DNA of 64,000 nt from Dermatophagoides farinae (lineage: Eukaryota; Arthropoda; Arachnida; Sarcoptiformes; Pyroglyphidae), in assembly GCF_024713945.1 (NCBI RefSeq), contig NC_134677.1, forward strand, positions 186,001 to 250,000. The letters are read 5' to 3'. The notes beneath the pieces are model-generated. The model was not told where the DNA came from. It did not search any database and saw nothing but the letters and a program-made list of their open reading frames with translations. Position numbers and translations under genes: made by a program. Of this stretch, positions 23,806-35,547 are shown piece after piece; the stretch's first letter is position 1, and each line of letters starts with the position of its first letter.

Positions 23806-26343
23806 GATGATGATTCAATTTGAGATTTTTTTTTGTCGTTGTCGCTGTTGGATTAATTCGGTTGAAACAATTTTTTTGTTTGTTTGTAAAATGAATGATG
23901 ATAATAATAAAGAAACGAAAATAGATTAATTCGATTGATTGATTGATTGATGATGAATATATTCATTAAAATAGTAATTCTCGAAAAGTTTCGTTTTTTA
24001 ATTGTTTTATTTTTCCACGTCTTCGTCGTCTACGACGGTGATTATGGAAATAATAAATGAATAATTTCAATGACTTTGGTTGTTGTTGTTGTTGTTGTTG
24101 TTTGTTGTTGGTCAATAATGGAACTCTTTTCATCATGTATTTTATTATACAATCGATATTGATTGATTTGAATGGAATAACATTGAATAATGAGATCTAA
24201 ATTATAATGGACGGAAACATTTTTCAACAATAAAATTTTGATCATTTGCAAAACACGAATAAAAAAAATTCAAAACAAATAAATGAAAAAAAACAAATTT
24301 AAATTTTTCACTTGATTATCACAAATTATCATCACAACGAATAAATAAAATAAAAAAAAAGAAGAAAAAAATCTAAAAGTATCGAATGTCGAATTCTTGC
24401 TTCTTGTCTTGAAGGCACACACCACACCAGACACACTGATGACTGACTGACTTGAATATTCGAAATGTTGGAATCATCTCCATCGCCATTGTCGTCATCG
24501 TCGTCGTCGTAGACATCACTTGTTGCCACAATTACATTTCATTTTTTTTTAATTCTCGGAATTTTATTCTTAGCCTGTTTCTTCCATTTATCATTCAACT
24601 ATTACACTCTTCTGTGTGAGTGTGTGTGAAATTTCGCTTCAAAAAATGTCATTGTGAAAAATTCATGTTGATCCATGTTTATTGAATAATCCAAAGGACA
24701 ACACACACATATAGCGTAATTCGTTGTTTGATGATTTTGTTTTTCTTTTTTTTCGAAAAAATTCTCAATTTGATTATTGTTTTTTTTATCGTTTTGTTTT
24801 TGCCATCTCTTTTTAATGATTAATCATTCAAATTTATATATGAATATTATGATGATTATGATTCATTCGACATAACCAACCTTTGTCATGTTTCAATTTT
24901 TTTTTTAATTTTTTCATCGTCGATGATATTGTATGTAATAAAATAATTTCATTTTCAACTTCAATGTCGAACAAATGGTAAGATGAATCAAAATCCTTTC
25001 ATGTCTGTGGTTGATGATGATGACAATTTATCGCTTGAATTCTTTTCAAACAACAACAACAACATTTCGTATCATAATGTCGAATGCTTTTCTTCTTTGT
25101 TTTTTTTTATTTGGCTTTTTGTGGTCAAAAACAATGATGATGGATTTTTTTACCCATTGAATTTTTTTTCAATAGAAACAATTTCAACAAACAAACAAAT
25201 AAAACAAACCGAAAGAAAGTGAAATGTTTTGTTTGCCAAAAAATTATTATCGTTTGGCTAGAATCCAAAACGGTTCTTGATGAATGAAAAAAAACCTACC
25301 GAATAAAAACAACAACGGAAAATGACACTTTACATTCTCTAATCGAGATCAAGATAATCAGGGCGTCAGTCATTTGATATTTATAAATCTTTGACATCCA
25401 ACAATGATGCATAAATAGCATCATTATTTGTTTGCGGGGGCGTTGATTTATGTTTTCCATTCGATAATCGTTATGGATCTTATATTAAACACACTCATTC
25501 ATCTTGATGATAATGATTCAAAATTAGAAATTCATCGTAATAATCTTTTAGGTCGAACGATAAATTTGCCCGGGGATGATCCCGAATAAAATGAATGTTC
25601 GATGACAATGACATACTACAGTATATACACGCGTGGCCTTCTTCTTCGTCATCCGAATCCTTGCTCCTGTTTCTTTATGTCTTTATTTCTTTATTTATTG
25701 AACAAATTATTCACAATGTTGATGACGTGTATATTGTGTATTAATAATTCTCGAACATCGAACACAGAGAATGATAATCATTTTACAATGACAGAATTAA
25801 CGTCATAATAATATTCATCATTCATGATGAATCGATGAATGAAAATAGAAAAATAGAAAAAACTGAAACTAAAACACTCGTTGTTGATTTACAAAGAAAA
25901 AAAAAATTTCTAACATTTAAAAAAACAATACACGTTCGCCATCTATCCTCAGTGATTTTAATTATTTATTCAAATTGAGCCAAAAAATAATGACAATGAA
26001 CAGAAACAAATGACCACATGTTATAGAAAAAAACTGATCGATTCAGGAATTTTAAACCCTTTTTTAAAGGCATCTGATCCATATAGAATTAAATTCTAAA
26101 TACAAATGAAATGCACACCGAAAAAAAAATTGATGAATATAATGCTGCCTTGTGTTTTGTTTATTGTTAGTGTTTGTGTGGATTTGTATTGTGGTTACGA
26201 CGAACAACAATCAAAACAAGAAAACAAAAAAAAAAAATTAAGCATATCCGGTATGATAAATGATGTGTATGTGTGTGTTGGATGTTGATTAATATTTTTT
26301 TTCCAATCACCAGAAATCATTAAATTTTCGGCGTTGATTATCA
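23806..26343. other. Gap between K2P (5' side) and small HSP (3' side)
   Basis: K2P promoter and leader on the left, the small-HSP 3' flank on the right. Mostly GAT/CAA repeats and A/T runs. It holds an AGATGGCG motif on the minus strand (25944-25933), an 8-bp inverted repeat with a 7-nt loop (25403-25425), and a 38-codon ORF (25473-25589). No recognised gene. Confidence 0.55.
25473..25589 (+). other. 38-codon ORF (unrecognised, possible small peptide)
   Basis: ATG at 25473 starts MDLILNTLIHLDD and includes LGRTINLPGDDPE; TAA at 25587-25589 lies inside AATAAA (25585-25590). A TTTATAAAT box lies about 90 bp upstream, near 25380. The stretch has less simple-repeat character than its surroundings. 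There is no known homologue, and coding is not established. Confidence 0.25.
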
Positions 26344-27247
26344 TTATTTATGTTGAATGGGAATACGTTTTTCACCATCATGATATTCCAATGCCGGTAA
26401 TGGTGATTCGACAGTCAATACGCCATCTTTTGATAACGATGAACGAATCAATTCTGGATTCGTACCTTTCGGTAATAAAAATTCACGATTATATTCACGA
26501 TAAACGCTTTTATTGTCACTTTTTTCTTCGTGTTTAGCATGGACCTAAAATTAGAATGAGATCAAGAACGAAAAACAAACAAAAAAAACGATTAGTGAAA
26601 GAGTTAAGAATGAATGGTATGAACAAAATTGGATTAGAAAAGCAAATTTTTCTTCAAAAGATGCCGGTGATGGCAATGATTAGAAAAATTTGTGTATTGA
26701 AGACATCACAAAAAGGAAAAATGACATTCAATTATCATGGCATCCTGGAATGATAATAAATGTCAATAGAGTTGCTCTTGCTCAAACAAACAAACAAACA
26801 AACAAACGTCAATCAAATACAACAAGAAAATAAATCATCAATACCAACCTGAAGACGATTATCAATTGTTTTGACAACAATTTCTTCTGGTGCATATTGT
26901 GTGACATCGAAACGTAATTTTAATACTTTACCACCATCTGGACTATCCTGTACAAGTGGTGAATTAAGATCATCCAACCAATGTGTGGTCATCTGTCCAA
27001 CTTTCGAACCTGGTGCTGAACTTTCCAATTCACGACCAAATGTTGAACGTGTTGTCGAATTACCACTTGATAAACTACTAGGTCCAAAAAATGTTCGTTC
27101 ACGATCCATAAGTTGTGTACGGAATCTATTCATTTCTTCTTCCATTTTTTTCATTTCATCTTCAAATCGTGTACGAATTGAACTGAATTCTTGATCAATC
27201 AGATTATTATCCGACCTTTGTACAGGAACTTTACGTTCTGGTGCCAT
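26344..27247 (-). CDS. Small heat-shock protein (alpha-crystallin family)
   Basis: Exons 27247-26849 and 26544-26344; 199 aa. The intron is 304 nt, longer than most here, and splits the alpha-crystallin domain after DNRLQ (phase 0). The N-terminal region has a charged helical segment (FEDEMKKMEEEMNRFRTQ). The ACD occupies about residues 105-190: LRFDVTQYAPEEIVVKTIDN, then VHAKHEEKSDNKSVYREYNR, and the conserved SSLSKDGVLTVESPLP. A short tail contains RIPIQ, an I/V-x-I/V motif used for oligomer assembly. It is an ATP-independent chaperone that holds unfolding proteins. A minus-strand TATATAAATA lies 440 bp upstream of the ATG with GA repeats next to it; I did not find a convincing heat-shock element. 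Confidence 0.95.
26782..26807. repeat. (CAAA)n microsatellite in the small-HSP intron
   Basis: About six tandem CAAA units within the 304-nt intron. Confidence 0.85.
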
Positions 27248-29713
27248 GATTATTTCAGTGATTAGATGATTTTAAATGAATAATTGAATGAAATAGCAAA
27301 CACAACCAAAAAAAAAACACTAAAAAAAGTGGAACAATAAAACAGATTACCAACGAACAACCACAAAACTAGGTTATTGGAACACACATACAATAAATTT
27401 GGGTTGATAAAATTTATGATGATGATTTATGATTGTTCAGATGATAGAAAACAAAACAAAACAAAACAAAACTAGGAAACGTTTGAATAAATACGTTGAT
27501 TAACACACGCAATAAATGAATGTGTGAATGACACAACTTTACAAGCAAGCAAAATGTCGTCTCAATATACAAATATCATTGAAAAAGTAGAACCGACTGA
27601 AAAAAATAAATAAAACGATTTTATTAAACTTTTGATACTTAATACAACACATACCACATAATACAAAGACATACCAAACCAAACCGATATTTATATACTC
27701 TCTCTGTCGGTGGATTCTTGTCGATTTTCTGTTTGTTATTTTGTGTTTGATGCAGGTATCAACGAATGAATGAATGAATGAATGAAACTTTCACTTTCAC
27801 TGGGATAAGACTTTTTTTTCACTTGTCGACAATGATGATGATTTTCCATTCGTTGTAGCCGTTGTTGTAGCTGTTCATTCTTTCATGGTCGTCGTGGTTG
27901 TAGTAGATCTATCTGCAGAGAGATTGATATGTGCTTATGGTTGGATGTACGAAAAAAGGCGTCATGAATATAAATTATATACATGTTCCGACCACACAAC
28001 CATTCCCATATGAGATATATATTGGATACACAATAATGCTACTTCTTCATTCAACAAAACAAAACCCAATTCAAAGTGATTCAACTAAATTGGCAACTCG
28101 GCAAATGTTCATTGCTTTTGTTGTTATGGTTTAATGGCTATCCTTATGTTTGATTATTATCGTTGGGTGATGATGATGGTCATCTGAAAATTTGTAAACA
28201 ATTTTTGCCATACAGACACACGAGACACGATCGAATGTTAAATGTTTAGAATGAGATTTTCTTTCGTTCGTTGGTCGGTTTTGCTTTATTTGAATGTTGT
28301 TATTGTTGTTGATTGTAGTTGTTCTGGTGGATTTGTTTGGTTGGCATTTATTGTATATGTGATGTGAGCGTAGGATAAACTCTATAAATCGTAAAGAAAT
28401 AGAAATTCATTGCATTTAGTGCTTTGAGCCATCAATGCCATTTCAAACCTTTTTTTTTATTTCCATCGATTGATTATAATCAAAACAACCATTTGTTTAC
28501 TTGCTGCTTGTTTGTTTGTTTGAATCCATTAATAAACTATGATGATGATGATGATGGAAAAAACTTGCCATTTACACAATAAAAAGAAATTTATAAAACA
28601 TGAACATTTAGCATCATTTGGAATGTTTCATTTATTCATTTAATCAATCAATCAATTATGGAAAATTAATTGAATGAATGAAAACTGAAAGTATTATTCC
28701 GGATGTGTGTTACCAACATCGTAATTATTGTAATTTTGTACATGATTATTATTACACACAGACAGTGGTCAAAAATGAAAAGAGCGAAGCAAAGAAAAAT
28801 TCAAATAAAATTTTTTTTTTTTTTTTGAGAAAAAATGATCATTTAGCAGCAGATGATTCATATAGAGCTTGACAAAATAAATGTTCACACATTTTGTATT
28901 GAAAATTTGTTCTCGAACATTCGAATGTTGTCTTGATCTTAAAAACAATAGCATAAAGTGGAAACAAACAATCAATTTGAAGATGATCGGCCATGGTCTT
29001 TGTTGTTTATCATCATCATCATCATCATCATAATTACATTCCATAAATGGAAATGAAAGGCGCAAATCAAGAACATTGACAATTTCGTTTGTTTTAATGA
29101 TCAAATCAATGAATTGATGATCGAACCAGAATAACATCCAGCAGCTATCAGCTATGGAAAATTTTTCTTTGGCTTCGACCTCCTTATGTTTTTGTTGTTC
29201 CGGTTATTAAACATTACAGCAAGAAAAAAATTCCATAAATAAAAATCATCATCAAACATATCGAATGTCCAAATAAAGAAAAATATTTGTTTATGATGAT
29301 GATGATGATGATAAACAAAATAAATGGCCAATCCATTCCATTTCATTTTTTTTTTTTTTTTTTGACTTAAAAGGAAAACTTTTTTCTTTTTTCGAAACCG
29401 ACTACACACACAATCAAATGAATCTCATGATTCCCAGATGTATGAGCCGATTATTATTATTGCATTGCAAACATTTGTACTTTGTGTAGGCTGTGTATGT
29501 ATTATGTAGGCTGTTTTGGTTTTAGAGAGAAAAATTTCGCTTGATTAAAAAAAACAAATAGAAATGTAAAATTCAACAAGAAAAAATATTTAAAAATATT
29601 ATATTGTCACATCGTCAAAAAATAGCAAATTGGAATCGTAAAAGAACTAAAAAAAGGACTTGTATACAAAAGTAGATATTGATGGATTATTTGTCGTTAT
29701 TGGTTGATCAGAT
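27248..29713. other. Gap upstream of the small HSP gene
   Basis: Small-HSP leader and promoter, then low-complexity sequence to the 3' end of the uncharacterised gene. There is a GAAT repeat near 27769-27786 and GAT/CAT tracts throughout. No supportable exon. Confidence 0.5.
27688..27697 (-). promoter_or_regulatory. Candidate TATA box of the small HSP gene
   Basis: Minus strand TATATAAATA with an adjacent GAGAGAG run on its upstream side, a combination common in arthropod heat-shock promoters. It lies 440 bp from the start codon, so the leader would be long or spliced. Confidence 0.4.
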
Positions 29714-30448
29714 TTAGAAATAAATGCTACCCGGACCATATTCTCCATAGCGCATATATTGATTATTATCATAACGGCCATATCCATCATCATAATATTC
29801 ATAATTACGATAAAAATCATAATGATATGGACCATTACAATCATTATATGGCATGTTATATGGCATATGTGGTGCACCGTATGTCATCAAACGGCAACTA
29901 CGTACAATTAATGATCCAGTACGTTTCAATAATGATTTCTTTTTCTTGTTCTTACGATTTTTATTCTTCTTTGTCCACGTTTTTCGATTCGAACCATTAT
30001 CATCATCATTATTATTGTCATTATTGGCGAAACGTACCGATTTTTTCGAATTATTTTTCATTATTGATTCAAATGTATCATCATCATCATCATTATCATC
30101 ATCCGATTCGATCAATGTTGAATAATTTTTTGAGTTGACTGTTTTCTTCTTTTTTCCAACCAGAATTAAACGTGTTTTTTCCGTTTTCTTATTAAATTCT
30201 GTTGTTGTTGATTCATTTAGATTCTGTTGTTGTTGGGATTGTGATTTTTTCTTCTTATTTATAAATGAAAATGACCGAAAAAGACCGATACGTTTTCCAT
30301 CAGGTCTTTTAACTTGTTGCTGATCATCATCATCATCATTATTATAAACATCACTATCGATTGTTTCGATTGAACCATAATGTCGACGTTGATGATTACG
30401 ACCCATACAATTTAATTCTCTCATTTTTCGTTGTACATAATTGGGCAT
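29714..30448 (-). CDS. Uncharacterised Lys/Asp/Asn-rich protein with a Tyr/Gly-rich tail
   Basis: A single ORF of 244 aa beginning MPNYVQRKMRELNCMGRN. It has blocks of poly-Asp, poly-Lys and Gln, then VRSCRLMTYGAPHMPYN and a tail rich in Tyr, Asp, Asn and Gly (YDDGYGRYDNNQY) ending GPGSIYF. No signal peptide or membrane segment; the charge pattern suggests an intrinsically disordered, possibly nuclear or RNA-binding protein. The non-repetitive ends (RKMRELNCMG and LIVRSCRLM) are the reason to think it is coding. A minus-strand TTAAACCAG acceptor 10 bp upstream of the ATG would fit a spliced 5' UTR. I do not recognise a family. Confidence 0.6.
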   Translation of the reverse strand: MPNYVQRKMRELNCMGRNHQRRHYGSIETIDSDVYNNDDDDDQQQVKRPDGKRIGLFRSFSFINKKKKSQSQQQQNLNESTTTEFNKKTEKTRLILVGKKKKTVNSKNYSTLIESDDDNDDDDDTFESIMKNNSKKSVRFANNDNNNDDDNGSNRKTWTKKNKNRKNKKKKSLLKRTGSLIVRSCRLMTYGAPHMPYNMPYNDCNGPYHYDFYRNYEYYDDGYGRYDNNQYMRYGEYGPGSIYF

Positions 30449-30676
30449 CTTGATTTATCTGGTTTAAAATAAAAAACAAATAGAGTAATATTAGGATGAA
30501 ACAGAAACACAAAGTGTGAAAAAAAATGTCAAAAGAATTGTTGGCCACTTGATTATTTCTGTGGCTAGAATTGAAAATAAAAATTAAATATTTGAAATCT
30601 TTATAATCATCATTGGTCGATGAATTTTACTACACTTAAAGGCCAAAAAAAAACATGTGATAATTATTTAGAAGTT

Positions 30677-30736
30677 TTATTATTATTGTTATTAGAGATT
30701 GCCATTGGATACAATCTCTAATAACAATAACAATAA
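30677..30736. repeat. Inverted repeat / hairpin, 25-bp arms, 10-nt loop
   Basis: Arms 30677-30701 and 30712-30736 pair at 24 of 25 positions, with one A-C mismatch at 30682/30731 and loop ccattggata. The size fits a pre-miRNA-like hairpin or a MITE core. The outer part of the arms is ATT/AAT repeat, but the inner TTAGAGATTG is not. Confidence 0.85.
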
Positions 30737-30779
30737 TAAATACAAACGCACTTGTTGCAAAAAAAAGTTTTTCTCTTGG

Positions 30780-30781
<2 letters not shown>

Positions 30782-30810
<29 letters not shown>
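30782..30810. repeat. (CA)n microsatellite
   Basis: About 14 uninterrupted CA units. Confidence 0.95.
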
Positions 30811-30812
<2 letters not shown>

Positions 30813-32169
30813 TGTGAAAGGAGAAAAACCAAATCAAAAATGAAAGAAAAAAACTTTTTTAGTTTTCCTTGATGAAATATAATATTTATCTTTATGATGA
30901 TGGTGATGATGGATCCACCGATAGGCCAAAAATGAATGAATCTTTGAATTCGAGAAATCAATCAAATGATCATATTTCGTTTGGACCATAGGAAAAAAGC
31001 ATACATACATACACTATATATCAATAGAAATAACAATGAATATCAGCTTTTCAAACTTTGAAATACTTATCTTCGATGATGATGATGATGATGATAAGGG
31101 TTTCGAATCTTCATTTTAACCACTTTCTGGTATTTTTTTTGGTTGTAGTAGTAGTAGTAGTAGTAATAGTTGCTGTTGTTGTTATTCGGTTCATTTCACA
31201 TTTCGATGAAATTGATATCAAAATATTTGCAACAAGAAAAAATGTTGTTTATGATGATGATGATTCTAACCTCATTTTTTTTTCTTTTCCAACAATGATA
31301 ATGACAATTCGAACGATTGATTCGTTGTCGTCGTCATTGTTGTTGTTTGGTTAGATTTTTTTTCTCCGAATTGATTAGATTTGACATCGAATATTTCCAA
31401 ATAACTTTGCCAGTGAACTGATTTAATTATAATTAGCTCATAAAAAGATTCGTTTTGAAAAAACTCGTCTGGAATATAATTTTGAAAACCAAAGTTTTGA
31501 ACTCAAAACAAATGAAAAAAATTCGAATCAAAATCACAGTGTAGCATAAATTGTCGATACAAGATGGCAGCACTAGTATATTATCTGGATTTTTCTTTTT
31601 ATACGTTGTTATTGTTGATGATGATGATGTTTGATGTTTTATGCCATAAAATTTATGGTAAAAGACGACGGGTAAAAAAGTTTCCAAACCAAAAAGTGTG
31701 AGCTTTCTGTTTTTTGTTGTGTACGTGCGTTTCAAAAAAAAAAAACCAGAATCAACGGAATTTTTTGGATTCTTCATCTTAATCATCATCCTCATTATAT
31801 CTATCATGGTGAATGTCATCATAATCGATCAAACTAATTAACTATTTGATGATACATCATAATCGACAATTATTTTAAAAAATTTTGATCTAATTTTCCT
31901 AGTCGTATTCTCTATTGTTCGATTTATGTTTGATTGATTTTTGTTTCATCGATAATTTTCATCATTCAGAATTTCAATTCCACAATTTAATCAAACAATT
32001 TGTTTTTTTTATTATTGAATCAAATTCGAATGTTGTGTAAAACAAAAACAAAAAGCATTCATTCAATAAATTTCAATTAGTTTTTTTCGAATTTTAAAAT
32101 TGATCGATTCGAATCATTTATAAACAACAACAACAACAATTCGAACGTTTTTGTTTGTCCATTCTAATC

Positions 32170-32828
32170 ATGTCATCAATGCAGGTAAATGAGATGATTT
32201 TTCTTGAGTAATTAATTGAAAATTTAATAATCTTTAAACATTCCAAACAACAACAGAAACGACTGCAAAAAGAATTAATGTCATTGAAAAAAGATCCACC
32301 AACCGGTGTATTTGTGGATGAAATGAAGATTGAATCGGATATGTCACAGTAAGTCAAGATTGATGTTTGGTTTTTTTTCCTTTTAATTTCGTTTTTCGTT
32401 TACCATTCTAGATGGTCAATAGATATTGTATGTCCAAAAGGAACATTATATGCCGAAGAACGATTTACGTTGTCTTTCAAATTCAGGTTTGAACAATTTT
32501 ATTTTTTTTTAATAAAACGTTTATAATCATTATTTGTTTGTTATCAATAAATAGTTCAAATTATCCATTCGATTCTCCGGAAGTAACATTCATTGGCTCA
32601 AACATACCCGTACATCCACATGTTTATAGTAATGGTCATATTTGTCTTTCAATATTAACCGATGATTGGTCACCAGCATTATCGGTACAAGCCGTTTGTT
32701 TAAGCATCCTTTCGATGTTGGCTGGTTGTAAAGAGAAAAAACGACCACCAGATAATACAATGTATGTTCGTACATGTTCGAAAAATCCGAAAAAAACCAA
32801 ATGGTATTATCATGATGAAGATATTTGA
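32170..32828 (+). CDS. UBE2W: Ubiquitin-conjugating enzyme E2 W
   Basis: Exons 32170-32184 (MSSMQ only), 32257-32348, 32412-32486 and 32555-32828, with introns of 63-72 nt; 151 aa, the same length as human UBE2W. Matches include KRLQKELMSLKKDPP, YPFDSPEVTF, PVHPHVYSNGHICLSIL with catalytic Cys91 at the same position as in human, DWSPALSVQ and the C-terminal RTCSKNPKKTKWYYHD. UBE2W is the E2 that puts ubiquitin on the alpha-amino group of substrates with flexible N-termini. Its unusual C-terminus (KTKWYYHD) replaces the last helix of the standard UBC fold. The first coding exon of 15 nt was set by the family N-terminus and a good GTAAAT donor. Confidence 0.97.
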
Positions 32829-35547
32829 AATATTCGACACACATACATTGCATTTTCCTGGCTACATCCATCACATTCTCACTATTCTCTCTACAGATAT
32901 ATTGAATTTCAATTTTCAAGAATTTCACAAACAAAAACCTCCCAAAAAACAACAACAACCATTCACAATTATCATCATCACAAGATGTCATCATCATCAT
33001 TATGTTTATCATCACCATATTAAAATATAAATAATATTGAAAATTCGCTGGCCTCAAGCTTTGTTGTTATTTTCTCTTTGTCACTCTATCTCAATGAAAT
33101 TTGGTCAAATCTTTTTCCTCGGCACACCAGCAACACACACACTATTTTAAATTTCAAATTGTCATTATTATTAATTGTTTTTTCTTCAAAATTACAATTT
33201 TCACATTTACAGGATACAAAACACACACACACACACACACTGATCATACTAGTCATAAAATCAACACACACAAACTACATAGATTTGATCATTTCATCGA
33301 TTCAATCAACCAATCAATCCTGTTTTCAAGCAAAAAAAAAAAATTCTTTATAGCCACTCAACAATTTTCCATCACCAAATCGCCCTCTTTTCCATCATCA
33401 TTCTTTTTGCAATACAGTATTTGATTTATTCAATTCTAATTATAATTTAATTTTGACTTTTCTCTCTCTCTCCATGTTAGATTTTCAGTTTTTAATCCAT
33501 TGATTGATATAAAGATGATACACACACACACATAAGATACATACCGAACAAATTATCATGATGATGATGATGAGGGCCAGAGGTTGGTGGTCAAAACAAT
33601 CATATTTCACCCACATTTTATTTTCTTTCATTTTTTTTTGTTGAACATTTTTTTTATTATAGAAGTTTAATAATTTTTTTTTTTGTAAAATAATTGATAA
33701 ATAAAACAAATTTTTAAAGAAATTTTCAATGTTGATTTTATCAAAGATCAAAATTTAGAATTTCCAACCAAAAAAAAAAAAAAATTAACGCAACGATTCG
33801 AATGGCAAACATTGGTTTTTGTTGTTGTTGTTGTTGTTGTGATGGTTCCAAATTATCGTCTAAAGTTGAATGTTTTTGTTTTTGGTTTGTATTTGGAGAA
33901 AAATTGGACGGTCCATAATTGTATCATAATGTGGGGATTATCAGGTGAAACTTGAAATTTTTGAAAATGAAAAAAAAAACAAATACTTTATTTTTGAACA
34001 GATTGATTATTTTTCGAATACCTACAATTATTTATTCCAGCCATTCAGTTACTGGCGCCATCTTCCTTTCATCGAATGACGCTGCTGTTCATTCGAACGT
34101 AAATCGATCGATTTTCTTGATTGTTTCATCATTCGATGTTTATCATCGGTTGTTTTTATTACTGAAAATGATGATATCGATGCATTCGATGTTGGTCTTT
34201 TATTATAATCCTATAATCAATCAATCAATCAACCTGATCAGAATTTTCTGTGTTTATTTCATATATTTACAAAAGATTGTCACCTTGACACATACAAAAA
34301 CAACATTGATCGATACAACTGGCAAACAGAGGAAAGAGATTTTTTTCTTCAAAATTTCTCATCATCATCATAAAACATGCATCGAATCTTAATTCTTATG
34401 ACAAAAACATGGGAAAAATGGAAAGTATGAAAATAACAAAAAACGTTTTGTGATTGACATTTTTCTCGGTAAATCAAATTCAAAAGGTATGTTGTTTTTG
34501 TGTGTGTGGATTATATCAAAATTGAAGCTTTGATTTCATTCAGGTTTATTATTTTTGTGCTCTCTCTCTCCCAAACGATGGATCAATCGAATAGAATATG
34601 TGGTTGTTGTTGTTCGTTTTCCTAATGCGCCAAAATATGGGTGAAGAAAACAAAAAAAAATTTCGATAAATCAACAACATACGTAGGTATGGATCAAAAA
34701 AGCAATTTTCAATTTCATATGATGAACGAAAAAGAAAAAATTTTGGTGCTCAAAAATTTTTTTTTTTTTTTTTGGTAGGAGGTGAAAGTGTTTTTATTTT
34801 TTTTATTTTTCATCTGATTGTGCAATCGCCAATTATCATTACCGATATCATCATCATAATCATCATTTTTGATGGTAATGATTTTATATTATTCGTCTAT
34901 CTCTGGGTGAATGCTGGTGTGATTCCGTTGGATTCAAAATGAAAACGATAAAAAATATTATACCAACATTTATGTGGATTTTTTTTCATTTGTAAATTAC
35001 TTTCACTTTCGACCGTTGGATATGTGTGTGTGGTGTTATGGGCAGTTTTCAATGATGATGATGATGATGATGATTCTATTGCAGGATTCCTTGTTGTTGT
35101 TTCAGACGTTGTTATTGTTATTCTGTGCGCTATGTTCTTCTTTATGAATAATGAATTTCAAAATGGCCATCAAGATACACAATACAAATATATGATGATG
35201 ACCACACCGATTCATTCATATAATAATAACGTTTTTGGTCATGTTATTCCAAGCAAAAACCAAAAAACACCGTCATCATCGCCACTCTACCATCAACAAT
35301 CAGAATTGGTGGTAGAAATAAAATTGAAATGTTAATTATTTTAGCCTAGACTGTCTGGGGTGGATTTCTTCTTTTTCGGTCTGTTGTTGTTTTGGGCGGA
35401 AAACAAAATTTTTTGTTGTTGTTGTTGTTGTTCGAAATAAATAAATCATTAATGTGTTTGACACAGACAACACAATTTTGTTGTTGTGGTCAAGATATTC
35501 GGGAGTCATATGTGTTGAGGGGATGAATGAAAAAAAAGATGATCGAA
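32829..35547. other. Gap between UBE2W and Kv2 3' ends
   Basis: Convergent 3' flanks. Contains a (CA)n run at 33221-33241, an AGATGGCGCC motif (minus, 34063-34054) and GTT/GAT repeats. Several long ORFs here are made of repeats; none is supportable. Confidence 0.5.
33221..33241. repeat. (CA)n microsatellite
   Basis: About ten CA units in the 3' flank of UBE2W. Confidence 0.9.

Larger units (their letters stand above)
30449..32169. other. Gap between the uncharacterised gene and UBE2W
   Basis: No coding exon seen. Contains a near-perfect 25-bp hairpin (30677-30736), a (CA)n run (30782-30810) and an AGATGGCAGCAC motif (31562-31573). The divergent promoters of the flanking genes lie at its two ends. 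Confidence 0.55.

Noticed and set aside
29704-30138. Plus-strand Tyr/His-rich ORFs
   Set aside because: Antisense shadows of the Tyr/Asn/Asp-rich gene on the minus strand.
30782-30810. CA/TG repeats read as possible CRISPR or satellite arrays
   Set aside because: Plain dinucleotide microsatellites with no spacer structure; the organism is eukaryotic.
33952-34392. 146-codon plus-strand ORF downstream of UBE2W
   Set aside because: No domain, Lys/Phe/Ile-rich from AT bias; it also contains the AGATGGCGCC motif, better read as non-coding.
35024-35335. Plus-strand ORF with poly-Asp and a hydrophobic stretch
   Set aside because: Built largely on GAT and GTT repeats, no conserved motif, and it lies in the 3' flank of Kv2.
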